Assembly (NCBI GenBank): GCA_030015575.1 | Contig: JASDDO010000004.1 | Coordinates: 322,966,654 to 323,030,653, forward strand | Direction of reading: 5' to 3' | Source: Agapanthus africanus | Lineage: Eukaryota > Streptophyta > Magnoliopsida > Asparagales > Amaryllidaceae | Length of the DNA: 64,000 nt | In this document: piece after piece, positions 47,405-56,364 of the stretch | How the letters are laid out: each line of letters starts with the position of its first letter | How positions within the stretch are numbered: position 1 is the first letter of the stretch | Program-made: the position numbers and the translations under genes | The notes under the pieces: generated by a model | Told to the model about the DNA's origin: nothing | Databases searched by the model: none | The model's input: only the letters and a program-made list of their open reading frames with translations

Positions 47405-47700
47405 TGCTCTGGATGCTTCACACTGGTTCACTGCCGTGCTAGGCGAGGACCAGGCTCCGCTCTGGATGCTTCACACGGGTTCACTGCCGTGCTCCGCGAG
47501 GACCAGGATCCGCTCTGGACGTTTTCCGCGGGGTCAAAGAGTGACGTTATCCGCGTTCCACGTAACCAGGAATTTTGCATTATGCGTGGGTTTAAGGACC
47601 CCACAGTCCATATCATGAGTGGTCTTCGGGACCCGTCACCTCTTTGAAGACATTGAGGGATTACAATGCCAAGTATCAAAGGAGTGAAGAGATGTACCAT
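47405..47700. repeat. Diverged copies of the 171-bp and flanking Tat repeat blocks
   Basis: GCTTCACACGGGTTCACTGCC units (47412-47515) and a GACGTTTTCCGCGGGGTC unit match the array at 56785-57582. The block starting GGGACCCGTCACCTCTTTGA (47628-47700) matches 56590-56660 and, more diverged, 46878-46950. In these blocks the arms CCTCTTTGA/TCAAAGGAG become CCTCTCTGAC/GTCAGAGG in the 46878 copy. Confidence 0.8.
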
Positions 47701-47872
47701 AGAACCGCGGTGGATTAAATAGTCCCTGGCCCAATTTGGGTCAAGACTGATCAATTATGTTATGAGCCCATTGGCCCAGTTAATCACGAATTGAGGACTT
47801 ATGGCCAGCTTGGGCTAAGTCCAATCAGGAGAGGCTTTGCCTCTATCCCTTTAGCCAATTGGGCCTAAGCCT

Positions 47873-48122
47873 GGTGTTAAACACTTCAGAGCAATCAGCG
47901 TTGAATACTGGGAATGACATCTCGGTTGACAAGTTAGTGTTCAACATTGAGAGATAATTGGTGTTAAACACCAGCAATAAGGCTTTTTCAAATTAGTGTT
48001 AAACACTAAAACAAATCAGTGTTGAACACTGCAAATAAGGCTTTTTTAATCAGCATTGAAGGCTAAGGCCCGACAGTGTTTTAACACTGGGCTCGAGAGT
48101 TTTAATTTTAGTGTTAAACACT
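47873..48122. repeat. Array of AGTGTTAAACACT-type palindromes
   Basis: About nine copies, at roughly 47873, 47897, 47936, 47960, 47995, 48018, 48052, 48075 and 48110. Perfect forms AGTGTTAAACACT and GGTGTTAAACACC both occur, so paired end bases change together. Two diverged copies (near 47897 and 48052) have lost pairing. Confidence 0.85.
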
Positions 48123-48134
48123 CAGGCAGGAAGG

Positions 48135-48340
48135 GTCACGTGGCAGCATGTGAGAGCGCCTTCCCTTCATTTGTTCTGCTGAAACTATCGCGTCTTTCAG
48201 AGCATCACGTGCCATCACGTGATGGGCATTCAAATGCCTTTGTGTTAAGGCTTCTGCTGATGGTCACGTGGGTCACGTGGGGTGCTGCCTCAAAGGGGCT
48301 TTCTGTAGGGGTTTTGGGGGGTCACGTGGTAGCACGTGAC
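48135..48340. repeat. First cluster of CACGTG palindromes in the Tat LTR
   Basis: Four doubled CACGTG motifs: 48135-48154 (second half CATGTG), 48204-48223 (ATCACGTGCCATCACGTGAT), 48263-48280 (two adjacent GGTCACGTG) and 48321-48340 (GTCACGTGGTAGCACGTGAC). CACGTG is the G-box core bound by plant bZIP and bHLH factors. Confidence 0.88.
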
Positions 48341-48387
48341 CCTGCCTCTATGTAGTTTTTAGAGGATCTGTTACTCTTTTTTTTTTC

Positions 48388-48891
48388 AGGAATTAAATTC
48401 CTCGAACTTTAAATCTTAGAGGAATTAAATTCCTATTTCCTTTTGAAGACTTGTATTCTGGAATAGAGTTTAACTCTAGATTTTCTGTGGGAATTAAATT
48501 CCTCGTTTATGCGAAGAACTGAACAAAAGCTTTTAAGGAATTAAACTCCCCTTTTCGGGAATTATGATTAAAGGAATTAAATTCCCGCTGTTTCAACAGA
48601 ACTATGTTCTCAATTAGGATTCAACCCTGTTTCTTTTGTTTTGAAGGAATTAAATTCCCGTGATACAGGGTCAAGCCCTACTTTTATCTTAAAGGAATTA
48701 AATTCCTGTAATTCTGAGAATTAAATTCTCATGCTTGCGTTCCCTCTCTATGTTTTGGACCTGCATGGCAGGATCTCAACCCATTGAGAATTAAATTCTC
48801 AACCTAAAGGGGAGATGTGCACTTTGCAGATCCTCTGCCAGAGAGAGAAGAAATATATTCTTCTGTTTTACATGTTGAGAATTAAATTCTC
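48388..48891. repeat. Array of GGAATTAAATTCC / GAGAATTAAATTCTC palindromes
   Basis: Copies at 48388-48402, 48420-48434, 48489-48502, 48536-48550 (one mismatch), 48573-48585, 48646-48658, 48694-48706, 48716-48730, 48786-48800 and 48877-48891. The first seven have GGAATT/AATTCC arms and the last three GAGAATT/AATTCTC arms: the outer bases changed on both sides while the palindrome was kept. Confidence 0.92.
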
Positions 48892-49034
48892 TTTTTTTTT
48901 CAAAAAGCCTTCCCTTTCTTACCTAGGGTTTTTTGCAGAAGATCCGAGTCTTTTCAAAGTATCAAAGCTCTCCTCCCTTTTTTCTTTCTTTTCTTCTTTG
49001 CGCCTGTATATCTTTTTTTGTGTCTCTTGGCTCC

Positions 49035-49042
49035 TATTTATA
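49035..49042 (-). promoter_or_regulatory. TATA box of the Tat LTR
   Basis: On the minus strand CTATAAATAGGAG gives a near-consensus plant TATA box (TATAAATA). It lies 720 bp from the LTR's minus-strand 5' end and about 310 bp downstream of the CACGTG array, as expected for a U3 promoter. Confidence 0.6.
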
Positions 49043-49350
49043 GGAGAAGCAGCTGAATCAGTTAGTTTTGTGACGAATCTTCATTGAGAGATTTGATTTG
49101 CATCCTTCATTCGTTCTGGACCTTTGGATTATTAGGTGAATTTTATTCACCGTTGGATTTCAAATCCAGAGATTCTCCCTTGTTATTTTGGTTAGATTTA
49201 AGGGGGAAATCTTTCCAAACCCGAGATTTTCCATAAATAAATGACCTCTGAATCTTTAATTTGATTGGATGCATATAGTTGCGTTCCTTTGGAAAGATTT
49301 GCATTTCTCTCAGAATTTAATTCTGTTGACAAAAAGGGCTTCGAAAGCCG

Positions 49351-49711
49351 GTCACGTGTGACCACGTGACCCATGGTCACGTGTGAGCACGTGACCCCCT
49401 TTAGAATGAGCCTTTTCCTTTCTTTTGCGCTGTCTTCTGATCTTTGCTTAAACGTCACGTGCTACCACGTGACTCCTGGTCACGTGTGAGCACGTGACCC
49501 CTGTCTGGCACTTCTTTCCTTGGTTCAATTGGAGAGCGAGTTCGTTATTTTGACCGTCACGTGCCGACACGTGACCCTGGTCACGTGGGAGCACGTGACC
49601 TCTTCTGAAGCTCTTTTTCTTGACTTTGTTCAGCGAATCATTGTGCGCCTTTTCTGTACTTTATAGGTCACGTGTCAACACGTGACTGCTGGTCACGTGT
49701 AAGCACGTGGC
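49351..49711. promoter_or_regulatory. Array of eight paired CACGTG (G-box) palindromes
   Basis: Eight 20-bp sites of form GTCACGTGNNNNCACGTGAC start at 49351, 49376, 49454, 49479, 49556, 49580, 49667 and 49692. They form four pairs; the two members of a pair start 24-25 bp apart and pairs recur every 102-111 bp. All are perfect outside the 4-bp spacer except the last, which ends GTGGC. Spacers differ (TGAC, TGAG, CTAC, TGAG, CCGA, GGAG, TCAA, TAAG). They lie upstream of the minus-strand TATA box, in the U3 position. Confidence 0.9.
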
Positions 49712-49768
49712 CCCCTTTTCGAAGCTTTTCACAGAAGCTTTCCTGATTTTAAATCAGGAAACAAACAT

Positions 49769-50948
49769 TTCCAAGGTTCGTTCGAGTGCAGAGGAGTTTT
49801 CGGTACCGGCCGTTTGGAAGGAATTATTATAAGGTGCAGAATTGTTGGCCGGATTTTGAAAAGTTTGTGGTTGAAAGGGGTGCTGACTCTGTGGTGGTTG
49901 CTATTGCTGTTGCTGTGGAGGAACCCTTTGATGGTTATTTTGGTTTGGAACCGTATTTTGAGTTTGAGTTTGGTGTTGGTTCCAAGAAAAATTAGGATGA
50001 TTCCTCCAACCCTGATTATATGTGGAAGAATAGGGATCGTTTCTAGGTCGCTGTTGAAAAGCAGTATTGGTGTGTTCTTGACCTTGAAACGGAGAATTTA
50101 AAGGACATTCTTCTGTCAGATGTGATGGATCGGAACAACGTCCACACATGGTTTTAGGGAGCGTCACCTGGTTTAGTGAGGCTAATAAAAATTTGTTTTC
50201 CATAGCTTCGAGTTTCTTTTGCATCCCTGCCATTTCGGTTTTTACTGTGATGGAAACATCAAGCTGATGGATACCTCCCCTAAATGATGGTGGTCTAACG
50301 CTTTCCCATTGCAAAGTATGTTCAGCAAGATCTTCCAGAAATTTCCAAGCTTCACCATCGTCTTTGGACATGAAATTGCATTGACACAGGGTTTCAAGCA
50401 TCTGCTTTGTCGCTGTAGTAATGCCCTTATATATAATTCAGCACATATCCCATCTATAGATTCCGTGATGAGGACATTGGACAAGCAGATCCTTAAACCG
50501 TTCAAAGCATTTCCAAAATGGTTCATTTGGAAGCTGGGTAAACTGGTTGATTTCGTTCCGAACACGGGCGATCTTATGATTGGGATAAAATTTCTTAAGG
50601 AATGCTATAACGAATTCATCCCAATTGGATAAAAGTGTGCAGTTGTGTTATAAAGCCATTTTTCAGCTAAATCACACAAAGTAAATGGGAGAAGACGTAA
50701 ACGCATAGCATCCACAGAAAGTTGTGAAGTGCCCATCATAGCATATACGTTTTCGAATTTGGTGATAAAAACGTATGCGTCTTCAGATTCAAGCCCGTGA
50801 AATTTAGGCAAAAGATTGATAAAGTGGGGTTTGATTTCAAAATTATCCCCATTGGCTGGTGGAATAGAAAGACAAGTAGAAAGGGGACCACGTATAGGGT
50901 AGCATCTATCTTGGAGAGAGATGCGCGGTGGATTCTGTGCACCTGCGG
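49769..50948 (-). pseudogene. Athila gag, N-terminal and middle part
   Basis: On the minus strand the sequence carries gag motifs FEIKPHFINLLPKFHGLESE, LRLLPFTLCDLAEKWLYN and, in another frame, CQCNFMSKDDGEAWKFLEDL. A zinc knuckle CGRCSDPSHLTEEC follows near 50135, then a Gln/Pro-rich tail. Frameshifts lie near 50620 and 50400. The start codon is lost where the BARE-like LTR is inserted (50949). Confidence 0.84.
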
Positions 50949-53079
50949 TGTTGGATATGTATGTCCTAGAGGCCATTATTATATATGTATACATTTAAAT
51001 GCTTGGACATATATATGTACAGGACAGTCTTGCTCGATATGATAGTATGCTATTTGGTTTGTCTTTATCTTAACATGTGCATGTTTTACTTGCTATTACA
51101 TATCTTCTGTACATGTTGATAAAGCCCGTAGGATCATTGCTAGACTACCCGCGTTGTGATGGCGATCATAATTGTGGGAGCTAGGTATTCGGTACGCACA
51201 TCCTTAAATGGTCCCTAGTCGTGGGCGTATCGAGACTGGGCATCGTTATTCCGGAGTAGACTAGTGTATACGTTTCTAGACCCCGACGAGGGGCGATGGT
51301 ATGGTCCCACAACCATTGGTCTTTCGCACTTAAGATCGTATACAGGTGCTTACTGGGGGTGAGTACACCGGACGGACTCGCCGAGAACTTCCAGATGGTA
51401 CTATATCTATCGTCAGGTGGAAGTTCTCAGGTGACATGAGTACAGGTTAGTCTTTAGACCTGAGATCAGCATTTGTCTCATTGAGTTCCCACTATGCTTT
51501 GATCACTACCCTACCACGGCTCTGCTGAGTCGTGCAAACAGGTTTTGGTTGGGTACAGTCCCGAGCCACATGGAGGCAGTGAGCGATTGTCGGGGATTCG
51601 TCTCTCCTGGTATATGGAGTAGATATTGCACTGTGTTCGATTGGTCAGGACCATTAGACATTGGCCAAGGCAGTTGGGATTTACTGGTATATTGATCAGT
51701 AGTTTCCAGGATTGGTCCTGAGCCACATCAGCATGAATTACCAGGTTATTAGGGTTTGATGTTTACCACCCCCCAGACCCGGTATGTGATACTCTCAGAC
51801 GAAGATACCGGACTGTACGAAGATTGTCACGGATAGGCTCAGTAGGGATCCAGATGAGTTTGATCGTCGGCCTTCCTTTTCGACAGGTACCCGGGTAGCC
51901 GTTACGTACAGCTAGTGCCCCCGACATGCTTGTGGTTATGGATTTATCCAGTAACTCACTGCCGGCGTACTGTCTAGTCTTTAGAGTCCCACACAGAGGG
52001 TTTCCCTGGTTCAGGAGAAATGATGTAGTAACCGTATTGGATACGTGCAGGTTTTCGATCGATTGATGTACTTTGCACCCGGACTTTCGATCGGACAGTT
52101 GGTAATACTAGCCGGCTCGGATTAGAGCCGGATTATTAAATCAGGTATTGATTTGATAATTTACATATATGTATTTCGATATGTATATTCTAGTATTACG
52201 TTCTTCGTGTCATTCTATCTTTTTGGGCATTCGTGTTTTTATCCGAATGCATGTATGTATATACAGCAGACTGTAATCCGTATTTTATTACAGATTACCT
52301 TCTAGAAGGTGGACACCTCATCATGGACTTTTCCATTTATTGATAAATGGAAATGAGGTGGAAATTGTAGGAGAGGGAGGAATGGTGAGAGCCATGACTT
52401 CAATAGTTGACAAATGAATTATTTATTCATTTGGATCAACTATTGAAGTATGGTTGCTAATTTTTTATTATGAAAATTCACACACAAAACCATAGTGTTG
52501 GATTTTCTCTCTGATGAATGGTTCATTATTCTTGAGCTCCCATTTTTTCTTCACTCTCCTCCCTCCTCTTGAGTTTCTTCCACCTTCATCATCTTTCTCT
52601 TCACCACCCTCTCATGAGTTGAGAAACAAGTGAAGAGGCAAGATAGAGATAGTAGAACACAAAGATCTCCACACTACATCCTAGACAACTTAGATTAGCA
52701 ACCTAAGTTCTCTAGTTGCTCATATTGACACCTAGTTAGGAGCTAGAGCCATGGATCACATCCCTCGGATGGATCATCCATGACAAAGGAGGGCCGGAGA
52801 ACAAGCTCGATCCCGAAGGACCGATGGAGCCGAAAATGGAGGTCAAACAAGTTCAAGGTGGCAACTTGGAGCACATGACGAGGAAAGAAGACCGAAGGAC
52901 TTGGGTCTTTTGGTGAGAATTCCTTCATAGTAGTTAGCTCCTTTTAAGTTTTGCTAGATAGGTTTATAGAAAGATCCGGGTTTTATTGGGTTAACTTAGC
53001 GCCGTTTTTAAACTCGTAAGAAAATTTTTGTTCCGCAAACCACCACGTTCGATGGCTCTGGCGTTAAGGTAACCCAACA
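50949..53079 (+). repeat. 5' LTR of a Ty1/copia element, BARE/Angela-like
   Basis: Begins TGTTGGATATGTATGTCCTAG and ends AACCCAACA (inverted ends TGTTGG/CCAACA), directly followed by a tRNA-iMet primer site. The opening closely resembles the BARE/WIS LTR start. It is 2131 bp. It interrupts Athila gag; the left 5-mer is TGCGG, but the right end of the insertion was not found because a Tat element follows. Confidence 0.8.
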
Positions 53080-53092
53080 TGGTATCAGGGCC
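53080..53092 (+). other. Primer binding site of the copia element
   Basis: TGGTATCAGGGCC immediately after the LTR; one change from the standard TGGTATCAGAGCC. Confidence 0.85.
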
Positions 53093-53834
53093 ACCCTATA
53101 ATACCTTTACTAGCTTATTTTAACGTGTTTAGAATATCGATCGATCGAAATTTTCAAAACCGCAACTCCAATTTTGTAGTTTCTGTCGAATTTTTAAAGT
53201 GGTCAAAAAATCATTTTCTGTACATCAAAAATTCGTGCAGGGTTTTCAAGAGCAACTCATGAAATTTGAGAGCATGAAGCCACAATTCCACCGTGGAAGC
53301 ACCGCCAAACATGCATGTTTGAAGCGGTTCCGCGGCCAAAATTTGGCTTCCCTGCTCCAAATTTCTACAGTTGTTCTAGTTGTTGGAATTATGGTTTTTG
53401 GGATGTTTAGTTCTTAGGCCCAGATTTGTTTCAGTACTGGATTAGAACTTAGGGCCCACTTGGGAAAGTTTATTCGATCGTAATTTTAAAATACGTATTT
53501 TGTTATCTGTACTTATTTTAGCATCTCCGACCGTGAATGTCATTTGATCGATATATCACGTCTATTTGCTATATGTTCTTTTAGACGAGTTTGCGAACAT
53601 GACATTCACGTTGATGTTCTGTGATTGTGCTGATATTGTGGTTGGATTGTCGTGGTGGATAGCCGGTGGTGCAATGATTTAGTACAGTTTAAGATTCATT
53701 TGTATATTCATATTGCAAGGCGAGCGTCTGACATGTGGACTGCCGGTTTTGCCGGGTTGTATATTTTTTTTGGGCACAACCGGGTTGAGGTCGATGTCAC
53801 TATTTGTACATATTATTTTCATTTTCTGTACTAG
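53093..53834 (+). other. Copia leader remnant
   Basis: Untranslated leader-like DNA of the copia element with no gag or pol motif. It gives way near 53834 to sequence coding for a different, Tat-associated protein fragment, so the copia interior is lost or lies beyond the window. Confidence 0.5.
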
Positions 53835-54212
53835 GATTACCCCACGGTGGAGTTCACGAATAGCCGGGTTCTAGAAGGCAACAAGCCCGCATCTTATGGC
53901 ATTGAGACGGAGGGGGCTTCATTCTAAAATTTTGAGTTGGACACTGCCGAGGACAAGGTGAATTCGGTGTACCTTATGGGCTTGATCTCAAAGAGAAGGC
54001 GGGATGATCTGATCGATCTCCTTCATCAGATTTTTCAGCAGTCAGCCATACTGGGTGCCTACCGGAGGGTAGAGGACATCCGCGGGGACCCCGATGCTTG
54101 TGACCGTGAGAGAAAGCATACCCGGGAGGTTCGAAATGCTTGGAAGATCTTGAATAAAGTCAATTTTGAGTTTCTCAACCCATGCCCCGCGTCTGAAACC
54201 TTGCCATTGTAA
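53835..54212 (+). pseudogene. Antisense ORF fragment, related to the ORF at 54702
   Basis: One frame reads DYPTVEFTNSRVLEGNKPAS from 53835, meets TAA at 53925-53927, then continues FELDTAEDKVNSVYLMGLIS to a stop at 54212. No ATG is in place. The end (WKILNKVNFEFLNPCPASE) resembles the end of the intact ORF at 54702 (MENFVLCFLNPCAIDP), suggesting paralogous copies. Function unknown. Confidence 0.5.
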
Positions 54213-54393
54213 AAGTTTTTCTTTTATTTTGTATCGCCTTCTTAAAGTCTGGATGATAAGCTTTGTTGTGTCTCTGTGTGTTTGCATGCCTTTTCTCTGA
54301 AATCTTATTATTCTGTTACTATTGTTGTTTGTGCTTTAATATGCAGGGTAATACTCCATATTCTTCCTTTTAAATACACTGCAGGTTTGGGCC

Positions 54394-54414
54394 TCACGTG
54401 TTCTACACGTGAGA
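54394..54414. promoter_or_regulatory. Perfect G-box palindrome upstream of the antisense ORF
   Basis: CTCACGTG and CACGTGAG around a 5-bp centre (TTCTA). It is the same type of doubled CACGTG as in the Tat LTR arrays, here about 190 bp before a TATA box. Confidence 0.6.
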
Positions 54415-54598
54415 TCTCTTGATGCGACGGTTCACAAGATTTTCCTCATGCCATATTTTCAGTGCACAATATTAGGTGCTGAAAAAGGGGCTTGGGAATC
54501 GTTCCATCTCCTTGACTTTCGGTACCTTTCCATTTTTAGGCCCTGAAAATAGATTCACCATGCAAGATTTTCCGCGCATAGCACTTAATGCGCTTCAT

Positions 54599-54607
54599 TA
54601 TATATAA
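54599..54607 (+). promoter_or_regulatory. TATA box of the antisense ORF
   Basis: TATATATAA followed by GGCTATAACC, about 95 bp before ATG 54702. A TA microsatellite (54651-54680) lies in the presumed leader. Confidence 0.5.
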
Positions 54608-54647
54608 GGCTATAACCTTCTTCTCCTTTCTCAGGGAGATTCATATC

Positions 54648-54679
<32 letters not shown>

Positions 54680-54701
54680 TTTTAAGAGAGAATCGAGTGC
54701 C

Positions 54702-55229
54702 ATGGCTTGTAATCGCCCTCATGTTCGTCGGCAGCCGTGGGAAGTTCCCCTTGAGGAGATGATCCCCCGCTTTGCTGCTCGGTTGGTGGACCCCCTCCTT
54801 TCTGACAACGAATGTGACTCGGCCATGCACGAGCTCTCGATCCGTAGAGGGTCTCCCCTCCCGATGGGTTCCCTCTGGCTCCGGATGATTCTCACGGCCG
54901 TGCTTGCCGATATTCCTCCTCACCCGGCGGAGATGACCTTGGCGATGCTCGACGCAGCAGAAGAAAAGCTCGAGGGCTTTCATGAAGCGTGCCTGATTAC
55001 TCAGGCTTTGAAGGATTGCTCGATTCATCTGCTGGGCCAGATTAAGGCCCGGCGAGCTATTATGTTTGCTTTTGCAGACGAACACGGCACCAATCGATGG
55101 GGAGCGACTCCTCGTGAGAACCGTCGCTTCGACGTGCTGGAGAAAGCAGAGAGAGAGATGGAGAATTTTGTTCTTTGCTTTCTTAACCCTTGTGCCATTG
55201 ATCCGGCGTTTGGTGATCTTTTCCTTTAG
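54702..55229 (+). CDS. Intact antisense ORF of the Tat element, unknown protein
   Basis: 175 residues from an ATG in a good context (GCCATGGC). The sequence is acidic to neutral and mostly helical in character (MTLAMLDAAEEKLEGFHEA, FDVLEKAEREMENFVLCF); no membrane segment, zinc site or known domain was recognised. It lies opposite in strand to the Tat polyprotein, in its downstream region, with its own TATA box and an upstream G-box palindrome. The codon-like composition and lack of stops in an otherwise repeat-rich region suggest it has been maintained. It may be a regulatory or accessory protein of the retrotransposon, or a captured host fragment. Confidence 0.55.
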   Translation: MACNRPHVRRQPWEVPLEEMIPRFAARLVDPLLSDNECDSAMHELSIRRGSPLPMGSLWLRMILTAVLADIPPHPAEMTLAMLDAAEEKLEGFHEACLITQALKDCSIHLLGQIKARRAIMFAFADEHGTNRWGATPRENRRFDVLEKAEREMENFVLCFLNPCAIDPAFGDLFL

Positions 55230-55683
55230 CGTAGTGTTTTTAAATTAGTCCTCTCTTTTGTATGCTTTATGCAGAACTTCGATGTAGGCTTGGTACTAGT
55301 ATGTATGTTTCCGCTTGCATGAATAAACTTTGGATTCTTCTCATGAGAACTTTCTTTAATTGCAAATGCTATCATCACTTTCCTGCGCATCAGCCCCTTT
55401 TTGGGCATTATGAATGTGCGTGCGATTGCAAATGCTATCACTATTTTCTTTTGAATACTCATATGATTGCGATCGCATGCTTGAAATATGTCGGAAATCC
55501 TTCTTGTTGCCTTTTACGTCAGGTGACATGAGCGCGTTTTAGATCGACTACTCCCATTGGTTGGAAGCCCATTTATACGGTCTTGTAAATGTCATGCTTG
55601 CGAGGCCGCGGTCACGAAAGCGAGCTTACGTGGTCACGTAGTGAACGTATCGTTATGCGAGAAAAAGGCTCGGCCGTAAATCT

Positions 55684-56004
55684 TTGGGGAGGGAGCTAGC
55701 CTCCAAAGCGTTGGGCGAGCTTCAGGCCGGCCTTACCGCCAGGGCTAATAAAGCGTATGAATTGTGGCGGGTGCTTCAGGAATCGATCAAGGAGGTGGTG
55801 GCTCTTGATAAAGCCGCCACGTTTACTCGCGAGAGGGTTGAGGCTCACAAGGCCACTGAAAAAGAGCTTGAAGCCCGGCTTGCTTTATATTAGGCCCAAC
55901 AAGCTCAGGCGGAGGCTCGCCTTCTGGAGATCTTGCGTTATGAAGCCGCGGCTCAGCAACAGAACGATGAGCTGGTGAAACTATTGCACCGCCCGACGGC
56001 TTAA
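55684..56004 (+). pseudogene. Antisense coiled-coil-like ORF fragment
   Basis: The frame reads ELASKALGELQAGLTARANK and AHKATEKELEARLALY, a TAG at 55891-55893, then AQQAQAEARLLEILRYEAAA to the stop at 56002-56004. Alternating Leu/Ala and charged residues suggest a coiled coil. No ATG begins it; it could be a downstream exon of the antisense gene at 54702 or an independent remnant. Confidence 0.42.
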
Positions 56005-56364
56005 GGACTTGTATCTTTTCTCCCTTTTTTGTACATACTCATGGATAAGAGTATCTTACTTTTTGTTTCTTTCATGAATTGTATTTTGTATCCATTTTGG
56101 TCTATGAATAAAAGATACATTTTTCTTCTCAATGGTATGTCTCCTTTTCATTGAATGCATTCTGCGGATATTCTATCTTGATTTCCTCGCAGGACAGCGA
56201 TGGCTCAGGATTCAGGGTTAAGATCTGCTTCTTAAGACTTCTGCGTTTTACGAGCCCCGAGGGTCTCATAAAGAGTTTTCCTCCCGGCCGTGAGGACTTG
56301 TAAGTGCCGGATGCGGTTGCCCTTGTCCGTGTTTTACGGAGTCAGGGGTTTCTCCAGATATTGT

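Larger units (their letters stand above)
46282..49763 (-). repeat. Solo LTR of a Tat-lineage element, rich in palindrome arrays
   Basis: 3482 bp beginning TGTTCCCCTCCG and ending AAATCAGGAAACA, flanked by the duplication AACAT (46277-46281, 49764-49768) and lying inside Athila gag. The left third shares repeats with the Tat element at 56250-58957 on the same strand, so it is assigned to the same lineage with minus orientation. No coding sequence was recognised. From the minus-strand 5' end the order is a CACGTG-palindrome array, a TATA box, a GGAATTAAATTCC array, a second CACGTG cluster, an AGTGTTAAACACT array and 27-bp tandem repeats. A non-autonomous element rather than a solo LTR cannot be excluded. 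Confidence 0.78.
26031..50948 (-). mobile_element. Athila-type Ty3/gypsy element, heavily nested and degenerate
   Basis: Minus-strand gag, protease, RT, RNase H and integrase segments of Athila type occur in correct order, separated by four later insertions. Removing each insertion with one copy of its target duplication brings the coding sequence back together at the amino-acid level (RNase H to integrase across E2; integrase catalytic part to C-terminus across the solo LTR; gag across the Tat LTR). Many frameshifts and stops show it is the oldest element of this stretch. The 5' LTR and gag start lie to the right of the BARE-like LTR and are not in the window. Confidence 0.85.

Noticed and set aside
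47080-47421. Nine-residue repeat proteins on both strands
   Set aside because: They come from the 27-bp array, are open on both strands at once, and lack any feature of a real gene.
53080-53834. Copia gag after the BARE-like LTR
   Set aside because: No copia gag or pol motif could be found; the sequence is leader-like and then changes to an unrelated coding fragment.
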